A stretch of DNA of 64,000 nt from Paenibacillus herberti (GTDB lineage: Bacteria > Bacillota > Bacilli > Paenibacillales > Paenibacillaceae): positions 2,274,687-2,338,686 of the forward strand of contig NZ_NMUQ01000001.1 of NCBI RefSeq assembly GCF_002233675.1, written 5' to 3'. Positions 41,884-49,500 of this stretch are shown piece after piece (positions within the stretch are counted from its first letter, which is position 1; every line of letters starts with the position of its first letter). The position numbers and the translations under genes are program-made. The notes below the pieces were generated by a model. It was not told the DNA's origin. It saw only the letters and a list, made by a program, of their open reading frames with translations, and searched no databases.

Positions 41884-42399
41884 CTAAATCAGCCTGAACC
41901 CGCTATACCATTTAGGCACAACTGACTCAAAATGATCATGGTCTTTCATGACTCTGTGGACTTTCTCCATCATCGAATCTAATTCTTCCGGCTTCACTTT
42001 TAAAATCCAGACCACGGATGAAATCAACGTCATCGCCATATAAAGAGAATACAGTCGCCAAAACTGCTCTGAAGGCTCCATGCCGCTATTGTATCCTTGA
42101 ATTTGACCAACTGAAAAAGGAACACTGACTTCCGAACAGAATATACCGACCTTTACAAACTCATGAATTGGATCGCCCCAGTCCCATCTGTTGAAGTCGA
42201 TAATGCCTGAAAGCGTATCATCCTTCATAATAAGGTTTCCAAAATGAAAGTCGTCATGCTGAAACCGATTAGGCCTGTCTTTCAAGAGATCGAGATGCCC
42301 GTCTTTAAAAGAGAGAAGCTTCTCATTTTCATTTATGGAAACGCCGCATTCCGCATATTCCTTCCGGTACGTTTGAGTAACCTTTGTGAATTTGCTCAA
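41884..42399 (-). pseudogene. N-terminally truncated APH-family phosphotransferase
   Basis: The 171 residues cover only the C-terminal lobe of an aminoglycoside-phosphotransferase-like kinase: the catalytic loop FQHDDFHFGNLIM and the metal-binding IIDFNRWDWGDPIHEFVKVG. The helical end (WKVPE-type WILKVKPEELDSMMEKVHRV) follows. The N-terminal ATP-binding lobe, more than 100 residues in intact relatives, is absent, and no start with a proper ribosome binding site is seen. The upstream 80 nt do not encode it in any frame before the TPR gene begins. It is likely a gene fragment left by a deletion. Confidence 0.72.
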
Positions 42400-42479
42400 G
42401 CTTGGAACAATGTTTGAACAAAGAATTATGGTAGCGCAGTTGTTTAAAAAGATCCCTTACCATACTCTGCCTGCTTTCA

Positions 42480-42995
42480 TTAATCTTGATTAGCGGTTTC
42501 ATCAAGGTCTTCATTATAAGCAAGAATTCCGCGTTTAAAATACTGAAGTTTCTCATCCGTCGTAGATTCCATCAAATTAGCAATCAGCAGCTCCACACTT
42601 TCCTTGTACTGCCCCGTATTGTACAGAGCCATGCTGAGAAACACTCGGATCGCCTTATTTTCCGGAAACTCATCTCTGCCCCTGCGCAAGGTTTCAACTG
42701 ACTTCTCGTAATGTCCCCAGTATCGGTACGTACTCCCGAGCCCCATCAGGCATCTTTCACGGTCAGCTCCTGATAAGCCTAGTTCCAGCGCCTTCTCGTA
42801 AAAGGGAATCGCCTCTTTACCCAGCCCCGAGTTGTCATGAACGATCCCGGTTTGGTAGTTGGTCTCTGCATCCTCTGGATATTCGGAAAGTAAAGTTAAT
42901 AAATCCTCGCGAACTGCGGCTAAAATCTCCTGATCCTGCTTGGCACGCCCTGCTTCTCGACGTTCAATTAATTGATTTAGTCGTTCTCTATTCAT
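42480..42995 (-). CDS. Tetratricopeptide-repeat protein, 171 aa
   Basis: This soluble protein of about 171 residues begins MNRERLNQLIERREAG. Tandem helical repeats follow (DAETNYQTGIVHDNSGLGKE, AIPFYEKALELGL, GLGSTYRYWGHYEKSVETLR, FLSMALYNTGQYKESVELLI), matching a TPR_5-like arrangement. It is expected to bind protein partners; no enzyme domain is present. ATG 42995 has GAGGAGG 7 nt upstream, while the further upstream ATG lacks one. It lies just upstream of the phosphotransferase fragment, which may mark a deletion junction. Confidence 0.85.
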   Translation of the reverse strand: MNRERLNQLIERREAGRAKQDQEILAAVREDLLTLLSEYPEDAETNYQTGIVHDNSGLGKEAIPFYEKALELGLSGADRERCLMGLGSTYRYWGHYEKSVETLRRGRDEFPENKAIRVFLSMALYNTGQYKESVELLIANLMESTTDEKLQYFKRGILAYNEDLDETANQD

Positions 42996-43145
42996 CTTAT
43001 AATCCTCCTCTACTGCTCTTCCTTTCAATGGCTTTCCTAACAGTTCGCGATAATTGGAATAATTTCCTTTTCACTTTTAGTAATCTGCTATTTCCAACCG
43101 AAAACAAAGACCATCCTGTATGCAGGATGGCCGCCTACCTAATAC

Positions 43146-43562
43146 CTATTCCTTGCTCCCCTGATACTGCTCGAGAAGTTCTTCAATTGAAACCCCATTG
43201 ATCTTCAGTCCCTTAATGTCGCAATCTTTAATGTCCACATTAGAAAGGTTGCAGTTAAGAAAGGACGTCCCGTTCAATTCGACGTTCTCAAATCGGTTAC
43301 TCTTCCCATCAGACTTTATATCATGGAAATATGCTCCGCCCATTTCACATTGGCCAACCTCAATCTCCCATAACCCAATCTCATTGAATTTAGCAAGATG
43401 CATGTTAATGTTGTGGAAAAAAGCTTTGCTCATATTAATGTCATCAAATTTGGAGCTTTCCAAATTGATGTTAACGAACCTCGTTTTGTACAAATCGATG
43501 TCGTCAAAATTACTTTCCCCCATTGAAAGGCGGCGGAATTGAGCTTCCCTCGTTGTAATCAC
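43146..43562 (-). CDS. Pentapeptide-repeat protein (possibly 5'-truncated)
   Basis: The product is a chain of five-residue repeats with central Phe/Leu/Met: AQFRR LSMGE, SNFDD IDLYK, TRFVN INLES, SKFDD INMSK, AFFHN INMHL, and so on to about residue 130, forming a right-handed beta-helix. The function of such folds varies (topoisomerase protection, immunity, unknown). The open frame reaches an ATG at 43598, but this lies inside the terminator stem at 43578-43612. GTG 43562 with CTAGGG upstream is taken instead, with low confidence. The repeat register runs right up to the start, so the original N terminus may be lost. Confidence 0.65.
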   Translation of the reverse strand: MITTREAQFRRLSMGESNFDDIDLYKTRFVNINLESSKFDDINMSKAFFHNINMHLAKFNEIGLWEIEVGQCEMGGAYFHDIKSDGKSNRFENVELNGTSFLNCNLSNVDIKDCDIKGLKINGVSIEELLEQYQGSKE

Positions 43563-43577
43563 ATACAACCCTAGTTT

Positions 43578-43612
43578 AAAAAAAAGACCATTCTCCACCT
43601 TGGAGAACGGTC
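43578..43612 (-). terminator. Terminator of the Gfo/Idh/MocA gene
   Basis: gaccgttctcca / tggagaatggtc stem with a 3-nt loop is followed by eight T on the minus strand. Confidence 0.85.
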
Positions 43613-43686
43613 TTTCATGTTGTCAGTCCGCAATGCGGACTTCAATTCAGCCTTGCTCAGCTTGAACTCATCGAGTTCGAGCTCAG

Positions 43687-44766
43687 TTAATCGAAGTAAA
43701 CGGCCTTGCCTGTTTTGGACGATTCGTAGATCGCTTCAAGAATCTCAGAAACGACAAGAGCTTGCTCCGCCGTAACGACCGGGTCTGTGTCATTGATGAC
43801 CGCTTGAATCCAAGCGCGTGCTTCCAGCTCGCCCGGATCTTCGGATGCACCTTCGTAGAAGGCTACGCCGCCGCTGCTCAGCTCGATTTCTTTAACGTAC
43901 AGGCGAGCATTCTCCTCACCGTTGATGCGCAGGCAGCCCTTCATGTCGGCGCCAGCTTTGGTGCCGCTCAGGGATACTTTCGCCTCATCCACTTCCAGGG
44001 AATTAAGCGCCCAGCTGGATTCCAGCACGATAGAAGCACCATTCTCCATAGTGATCATGGCGAAAGCAGAGTCTTCAACCGTAAACTTAGCTGGATCCCA
44101 AGGGCCCCAAGCGTTTGCGGCATTTTCCTTCTGGGATAGCTTATGGTAAGCACGGCCGAGAACTGCCTTTGGCTTGTAGTTATCCATCATCCACAGCGCC
44201 AGATCAAGCGCATGCGTGCCGATGTCGATGAGCGGGCCTCCACCTTGTTTGTCCTCGTCGAGGAATACACCCCAAGTTGGTACAGCACGACGACGGATCG
44301 CATGAGCTTTGGCAAAGTATACTTCGCCAAGTTCGTCACGAACGCAAGCTTCCTTCAGGTAACGAGTATCACCGCGGAAGCGGTTTTGGTAGCCAACCGT
44401 CAGCTTTTTGCCGGTACGCTTAGCTGCTTCCAGCATGCGGCGTGCGTCATCGGCTGTTTTGGCCATAGGCTTTTCACACATGACATGTTTGCCGGCTTCA
44501 AGCGCAGCGATCGCGATGTCTGCATGGGAATCATTAGGTGTACAAACATGCACAACTGTGATTGAAGGATCGTTCAACAGATCATGATAATTCTCATATA
44601 CAGCTGCTTCTGCGGAACCGAACTTGCCCTTGGCTTCTTCAGCACGTTCACGAACGACATCGCAGAACGCCACCATTTCTGCTTCTTGAACTTTGGCCAG
44701 AGATGGCATATGTTTACCGTTTGAAATACCGCCGCAGCCAATAATACCTACGCGTACTTTAGACAT
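43687..44766 (-). CDS. Gfo/Idh/MocA-family oxidoreductase
   Basis: This 359-residue NAD(P)-dependent dehydrogenase of sugar or inositol type has the N-terminal Rossmann motif VRVGIIGCGGISNGKHMPSL, then VVHVCTPNDSHADIAIAALE and the EKPMAKT motif with catalytic Lys. The C-terminal substrate domain carries GGGPLIDIGTHALDLALWMM with the key Asp and His. The substrate is unknown. It is divergent from an AraC-type regulator with an N-terminal cupin, a typical carbohydrate-utilisation pair. Confidence 0.93.
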   Translation of the reverse strand: MSKVRVGIIGCGGISNGKHMPSLAKVQEAEMVAFCDVVRERAEEAKGKFGSAEAAVYENYHDLLNDPSITVVHVCTPNDSHADIAIAALEAGKHVMCEKPMAKTADDARRMLEAAKRTGKKLTVGYQNRFRGDTRYLKEACVRDELGEVYFAKAHAIRRRAVPTWGVFLDEDKQGGGPLIDIGTHALDLALWMMDNYKPKAVLGRAYHKLSQKENAANAWGPWDPAKFTVEDSAFAMITMENGASIVLESSWALNSLEVDEAKVSLSGTKAGADMKGCLRINGEENARLYVKEIELSSGGVAFYEGASEDPGELEARAWIQAVINDTDPVVTAEQALVVSEILEAIYESSKTGKAVYFD

Positions 44767-44937
44767 GTTAAGTTCCTCCTAGGTTCCATATGAAGAGTTA
44801 TTGTTGTTTTTAGGTTTTATAAGCTTGAAGCGGGATGCTACAAACACTAGAATAAGTATAAGAGAACTGAACTACAAAAATAAAGCTTCTTTGTAGTGCT
44901 GCTTTTATGCGATCTTGGTATATGGAGGCCCTCCCCT

Positions 44938-45807
44938 TTGGAAGTCTATAACGAAAAGGTACTTTATGAAAACCCTCTTTTGTCCCTTCGCATCTTTCGC
45001 TCGCAGCGAAATCACAATCTGCTCATCAACTGGCATTATCACCGGGAGCTGGAATTGTTATTCGTACTGAGCGGAGGTTTGGAAGTTCACGTAGAGGAGG
45101 AATGCTTCCAACTCGGGGCAGGAGACGTGGCCATTGTTGGCGCCAATCAACTGCATCGCGACCGAAGTTCGTCCGAGTCGCTGGACTATATTGTGCTCCA
45201 GTTTGATTTGGAGCAGTTTTTTGACCATAGCACAATGCCTTATATGCGCTTTTTCATGGAGACGAATCACCCGCTGAGCCAGGTGAACTACATCTTCCAG
45301 GAGAACTCCCTTGTCAAAGAGGAAATTGGACAGACCGTCCGAGGCATCCTGGAGGAGGCCACCTCCAAGGTGATTGGGTATGAGCTAGCGGTCAACATGC
45401 TGGTCAAAAAAATCCTCTTGCTGCTGCTGCGCAACGACAAACGTCAGATTCTGGCGGATCAGGATAACTTCGATCGGCTTCGCCTGAAGCCAGTTCTGAC
45501 TTTTGTCGAGCAGCATCTGACCGATCGAATCCAGGTCGAGGAAGTGTGCAAGCTGGCGAATATGAGCTACTACTATTTCGTAAAGTATTTCAAAAAAACA
45601 ATTGGCCTCAGCTTTACGGAATACGTCAACTACCGCAAAATCAAATGGGCCGAGCGCATCCTGCTAACGAAGGATTTGAGCATTTCTGAGGTTGGAGACC
45701 GCATTGGCATGCCGAACATGGCCCATTTTTACAAGATGTTCAAGAAATACAATGACTGCTCGCCTAAGGAATTCCAGAAAAAAATGCTCGCTTGGGGCCG
45801 CAACTAA
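44938..45807 (+). CDS. AraC-family transcriptional regulator
   Basis: This regulator of about 289 residues has an N-terminal cupin sensor (NHNLLINWHYHRELELLFVL, LGAGDVAIVGANQLH) and a C-terminal double helix-turn-helix (IQVEEVCKLANMSYYYFVKY, then LSISEVGDRIGMPNMAHFYK, MFKKYNDCSPKEFQKKM). TTG 44938 is chosen: GGAGG lies 9 nt upstream and the product then starts before the cupin. The open frame reaches a GTG at 44896 but without a ribosome binding site. It probably controls the divergent dehydrogenase gene (inference). Confidence 0.93.
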   Translation: MEVYNEKVLYENPLLSLRIFRSQRNHNLLINWHYHRELELLFVLSGGLEVHVEEECFQLGAGDVAIVGANQLHRDRSSSESLDYIVLQFDLEQFFDHSTMPYMRFFMETNHPLSQVNYIFQENSLVKEEIGQTVRGILEEATSKVIGYELAVNMLVKKILLLLLRNDKRQILADQDNFDRLRLKPVLTFVEQHLTDRIQVEEVCKLANMSYYYFVKYFKKTIGLSFTEYVNYRKIKWAERILLTKDLSISEVGDRIGMPNMAHFYKMFKKYNDCSPKEFQKKMLAWGRN

Positions 45808-45900
45808 GCGAAAGCACTGCGGCTTCGCCATCCATGGACCGGGTCCGTATGAGCTGAAATTCGAGAATGCTGCCTAGAAGCGTAGCTCTGGTATATCATG

Positions 45901-45945
45901 AACAAGAAACCGGACCCTCCCTTGCGGAGGTCCGGCTTCTTGTTG
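45901..45945. terminator. Bidirectional terminator
   Basis: aacaagaaaccggaccctcc pairs with ggaggtccggcttcttgtt, a long stem between the convergent AraC and phoP genes. Confidence 0.8.
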
Positions 45946-45969
45946 TTCAACCTGATGTGCGATTCCGAC

Positions 45970-46686
45970 TCAGCTTGTAGTTACTTTTTTGGGCAAAACG
46001 AGCTTGTAACCTACACCACGGATGGACTCGATGCATACCGAGTTGGCGCCAAGCTCAAGCTTCTTGCGGAGGGAGCTAACATGAACGTCCACCGTCCGCT
46101 GGCCGCCGATATAATCGAAGCCCCATACTACATTCATTAAATCATCCCGCGTAATGACCATGCCCGGCCGTTGGATCAAATAAAGCAGCACCTCGAACTC
46201 CTTCGGGCGCAGCGACACCTGCTCTTGACCAACGATTACCTCGTAACGCTCGGGATAGATCGATAGATCTCCGGCCGTGATGACCTTGTCCTGAGACTCA
46301 ATCTGATCCGGCACGGCATTGCCGGAACGTCTAAGCACTGCAGATACCCGGGCAAGCAGCTCCGCAACGCCAAAAGGCTTCGTAATATAATCATCCGCCC
46401 CATGCTTCAATCCTTGCACGACCTCTTCCTCCGCCGTGCGCGCCGTCAAAATGATTACAGGCGTCTTAACTCCGTTCTGCCTCAGCTTGCCAAGCACCTC
46501 GAAGCCGCTCATTCCTGGCAGCATAATATCCAGCATGATCAGGTCAAAGCTACGCTGAATGGCTGCCTGCAAGCCTTCTCCACCGTGGTCGCAGACAGTC
46601 ACGTCGTAGCCTTCTTGAGTTAAATTATAGGAGAGCAGCCTCGAAAGGGTGGGCTCGTCCTCTATGACAAGCACTTTATGCGACAT
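45970..46686 (-). CDS. phoP: Phosphate-response regulator PhoP (OmpR family)
   Basis: This response regulator of about 238 residues has a receiver domain with acidic pocket VIEDE and phospho-acceptor Asp in DLIMLDIMLPGMSGFEVL, and KPF later. An OmpR-type winged helix follows (LRPKEFEVLLYLIQRPGMVI, TRDDLMNVVWGFDYIGGQRT, VDVHVSSLRKKLE). It activates the pho regulon when phosphorylated by PhoR. ATG 46686 is preferred (GGAGGT 9 nt upstream) over 46692. It lies downstream of phoR with a 208-nt gap, the reverse of the B. subtilis phoP-phoR order. Assignment as PhoP rather than a ResD-like paralogue rests on the partner kinase and the PhoP-like sites in the window. Confidence 0.82.
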   Translation of the reverse strand: MSHKVLVIEDEPTLSRLLSYNLTQEGYDVTVCDHGGEGLQAAIQRSFDLIMLDIMLPGMSGFEVLGKLRQNGVKTPVIILTARTAEEEVVQGLKHGADDYITKPFGVAELLARVSAVLRRSGNAVPDQIESQDKVITAGDLSIYPERYEVIVGQEQVSLRPKEFEVLLYLIQRPGMVITRDDLMNVVWGFDYIGGQRTVDVHVSSLRKKLELGANSVCIESIRGVGYKLVLPKKVTTS

Positions 46687-46876
46687 ATCCATTCGACCTC
46701 CAGCTATCCTGAACGGGGAACCCGTTCTCTGTATTGTTCATCGGAAGCAAGCTCATCCCTGCTTGAGGCCGCGTATAAACTTAGCGCCAGCTGCAGTTCC
46801 TTGCGGGAATCGCTTCTATCGATTTATTTTACCATGCGGGACAGCCTATCGGCCAAAAACATTCTAACGTGTAATT

Positions 46877-46912
46877 CTTAGTACTGAATTAGTGTAGAAC
46901 TTAGTACTGAAT
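46877..46912 (-). repeat. Imperfect 23-bp tandem repeat at the end of phoR
   Basis: cttagtactgaat occurs at 46877 and 46900, 23 bp apart. One copy spans the phoR stop codon and the other lies just beyond it. The remainder of each unit (ttacac / ctacac) is also similar. It is probably a small replication duplication. Confidence 0.6.
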
Positions 46913-48688
46913 GACCGGAAGTTCCAACGTAAATACTGTGCCTATACTAAGCGTACTATCGACCGAAATCGTGCCCTTGTGCAGTTCGACCAGATGTTTC
47001 ACGATCGACAAGCCGAGCCCAGTGCCGCCGCTAACTCGGGATCTGGCTTTGTCCACCCGATAAAATCGCTCGAAGATACGCGGCAGATCCTTTTTTGGAA
47101 TCCCGATGCCGGTGTCGCTGATACGGATGCGTACCATCTCAATTCCATCTTCCCGTGTTGTGAGCGAAGCCACCAAAGATACATGACCGCCCTCGGGCGT
47201 ATAATTGATGCCGTTTTGCAGCAGATTGATGATGATTTGCCGCAGCCTGTCCTCATCCGCCTCCAGATAAATTCCTTCTGCAATGGATGTCTCCAGCGTG
47301 ATGGACTTTTTGGCGGCTTCCGACTCCATTACGACAATGGAACGGTTGAGGAAGGCCGATAGATCAACCGGGGACATCTGCAGCGGCACACGCCTCGACT
47401 CCACCTTGGAAAGCTCCAGAATATCTCCGATAAGACGGTTGAGCCGCTCGCTCTCGTCATAAATGATCCCCATGAACTGCTGCGACATAACCGGATCGTG
47501 CACGGCTCCACCTAACAACGTCTCGGCAAAACCTTTGATCGCCGTTATCGGCGTTCTCAGTTCATGCGACACATTGGCAACGAATTCGCTGCGCATCCTC
47601 TCCAGCCTGCGGATCGCTGACACATCCTGCAGCACCAGAAGCACGCCTCCGTAACTCTTGTCGGTTTCGTATACGGGCACCAGATTCAGCTCAAGCAACC
47701 GCTCCTCCGGAAAATAAAACGTAATCTCATCATGCAGAGGCCGTTGATTATCCAGCCCTTGCTGGATGAGCTGAGACAGCTCGTACTGCTGCTTCGCCTC
47801 GCTGTAATGCCGGCCGACCATCTCGCGATACTCGAAGCCGAGCACCTCCTCTGCTCTCCGATTGAGCAGCACCATTCGGCCTTCCGGGTTGATCATGACC
47901 ACGCCGCTGGCCATATTGTCGAGTACGCTGTATAGCTGAGTCTCATTTTGCTGAATTCGGTTCATTTGCACCTGCAGGCCTTCTGCCATGGAATTGACAG
48001 CGGCTCCAAGCTCGCCGATCTCATCCTTGCTGCGGATGTCGACACGCACCTCGTAGTCCATCGCCTTGATGCGGCGTGCAGCGCGGGTTATCTGCTCTAG
48101 TGGACGGGTAAGTCCAAGCGCGACTCGATAGCTGACCGCTGCGGCCAGCAGGAACAGTAGCAGTAGGCCGGCGATTAGCACCGTCCAAAGCTTGTTCACG
48201 CTGCTATCAACCGACGCTAGGCTGTAAGACAGGCGAATAAAATTGGAAGGTTTTTGCTTCGTATCCGCAACCATAGCGACATATAACATATTCTGCCCTA
48301 CCGTATCGCTATAGCGGATGGCGTTGCCAGCCCCTTCCGCCTGTGCTTGCTGCACCTCGGATCTGTCTAAATGGTTGTCCATCTCAGCAGCGTCATAGTC
48401 CGAGTCGCCAAGCACCTTGCCATCCTTGCCGATAAAAGTGACACGCGCTCCTGTGAGCTCTTTGATTGTTGTCGCCTTTTGCTTGAAGTAGGCCGCCGTT
48501 TCCTCCACGGAGCCGATTTCCCACTCCATATTGGCATTGATGACCTTCATCTCGCGCAGCATGCTCTCTTCTTGTGCAGCGATATGGTTGTCCTTATAGG
48601 TTTTGCCCATTAAGAATCCGGCTGCCGTCACCGACAGACCAATCATTACGATCATAATCCAAGTTAATCGAACTCGAAAACGCTTCAT
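46901..48688 (-). CDS. phoR: Phosphate-sensing histidine kinase PhoR
   Basis: This 595-residue membrane sensor kinase has a first helix (about 8-28), an extracytoplasmic sensor part (about 30-165) and a second helix (WTVLIAGLLLLFLLAAAVSY). A HAMP linker with LTRPLEQITRAARRIKAMDY, a PAS domain (YSVLDNMASGVVMINPEGRM) and a HisKA box (EFVANVSHELRTPITAIKGF) follow. The ATPase domain carries N-box NLLQNGINYTPEGG and G-boxes SDTGIGIPKKDLPRIFERFY and GGTGLGLSIVKHLVELH. It matches the PhoR/WalK group; proximity to phoP and the PhoP-like box upstream favour PhoR. GGGGAG precedes the ATG. Confidence 0.85.
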   Translation of the reverse strand: MKRFRVRLTWIMIVMIGLSVTAAGFLMGKTYKDNHIAAQEESMLREMKVINANMEWEIGSVEETAAYFKQKATTIKELTGARVTFIGKDGKVLGDSDYDAAEMDNHLDRSEVQQAQAEGAGNAIRYSDTVGQNMLYVAMVADTKQKPSNFIRLSYSLASVDSSVNKLWTVLIAGLLLLFLLAAAVSYRVALGLTRPLEQITRAARRIKAMDYEVRVDIRSKDEIGELGAAVNSMAEGLQVQMNRIQQNETQLYSVLDNMASGVVMINPEGRMVLLNRRAEEVLGFEYREMVGRHYSEAKQQYELSQLIQQGLDNQRPLHDEITFYFPEERLLELNLVPVYETDKSYGGVLLVLQDVSAIRRLERMRSEFVANVSHELRTPITAIKGFAETLLGGAVHDPVMSQQFMGIIYDESERLNRLIGDILELSKVESRRVPLQMSPVDLSAFLNRSIVVMESEAAKKSITLETSIAEGIYLEADEDRLRQIIINLLQNGINYTPEGGHVSLVASLTTREDGIEMVRIRISDTGIGIPKKDLPRIFERFYRVDKARSRVSGGTGLGLSIVKHLVELHKGTISVDSTLSIGTVFTLELPVIQY

Positions 48689-48773
48689 GCCGGCATCTCC
48701 CCGTTGTCATCTGCAAGCTACTGAAATACCCATCTATCGTACATCCAGCTTATACGGGGTGCTATAGGAGTAT

Positions 48774-48790
48774 TGTAAACTTTATGTAAA
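48774..48790 (-). promoter_or_regulatory. PhoP-box-like direct repeat upstream of phoR
   Basis: TGTAAA at 48774 and 48785 are exactly 11 bp apart; on the coding strand these are TTTACA-N5-TTTACA, the spacing of Bacillus PhoP boxes. Located about 90 nt before the phoR ATG, suggesting autoregulation. Confidence 0.65.
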
Positions 48791-48950
48791 ATTTTCATTC
48801 GCTCACGCGGAAGCTAAACCATTTGGACCATGCCGCTCCGCTCTCTCGCCCACAAGAGAAAAGGATTGGACAGGAAGCGTTGATTCCTACCCGAAATTGT
48901 CGAGGGGAAAACCAGAGAGGCTTCGAATTAGACTCAGCTAAGCTAAAAGC

Positions 48951-48997
48951 GAAACAGCGGCAGCTTTGGACGAGAAGTCCTGGACTGTCGCTGTTTT
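48951..48997. terminator. Stable hairpin, possible terminator
   Basis: aaacagcggcag and ctgtcgctgttt pair, with an inner ggac / gtcc stem, and are followed by tttt on the plus strand. No plus-strand gene precedes it, so its client is unclear; it may serve read-through from nagZ on the minus strand. Confidence 0.5.
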
Positions 48998-49197
48998 AAT
49001 GAAATGCGTATCCATTGCAGGATACAAAGACAAAGACAAATGCCTAATGGTACCGCCTTCCAAGATGGACCAACATAAGCGGAGCATCAAGAAAAGTTAA
49101 GGTGATTTCTTTACATAACTGATTACCTTTCCTAAAACATCTTTTTTTGAATAAACTGCTCCATAACAAGAGAACTGTTCTCCTTTCCCCGCCACTT

Positions 49198-49480
49198 TCT
49201 GTACCGCGCACAGCTCCTAGCGTGTGGTACAGAAAATCAGCGGCATGCCGCCTTCCGGGTTTTGTGGAAGGCGAAAAACCCCCAATAAAAAAAGGGGGTA
49301 GTCGATGGAAGTGATGAAGGGAGGAGCGCAGGTGTAGCGGAGGGGCAGCGAATCCTTTTGGAGAAGCGGAAGCGGTCCCCTTGGAAGACGGATGGCCACA
49401 GTTAAATGTGTGAGGCAATCCGGGCATCCGTCTTCCAGAAGGATCGGAGAAAGGATCGCTGTCCCGTAGCGGAGATCCGG
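49198..49480. repeat. Structured, hairpin-rich segment after nagZ
   Basis: Several inverted repeats follow each other: tgtacc...ggtaca (49198-49229), gccttcc / ggaaggc (about 49251-49273), ccccc / ggggg (about 49285-49301), and a long one. In the long one ggaagacggatg pairs with catccgtcttcc and agcga.tccttt with aaaggatcgct around it (about 49347-49465). It looks like a dispersed intergenic element or a structured 3' UTR of nagZ; I cannot tell which from one copy. Confidence 0.45.
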
Positions 49481-49500
49481 CGCTGCTTGCTGAATTAGTA

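Larger units (their letters stand above)
48689..49500. other. Long intergenic region (812 nt) without a gene
   Basis: It holds the phoR promoter region with a PhoP-like box (48774-48790), a strong hairpin (48951-48997) and a structured, repeat-like segment after nagZ (49198-49480). Open frames here overlap nagZ or lack ribosome binding sites and protein-like composition, so I call no gene. Confidence 0.65.
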
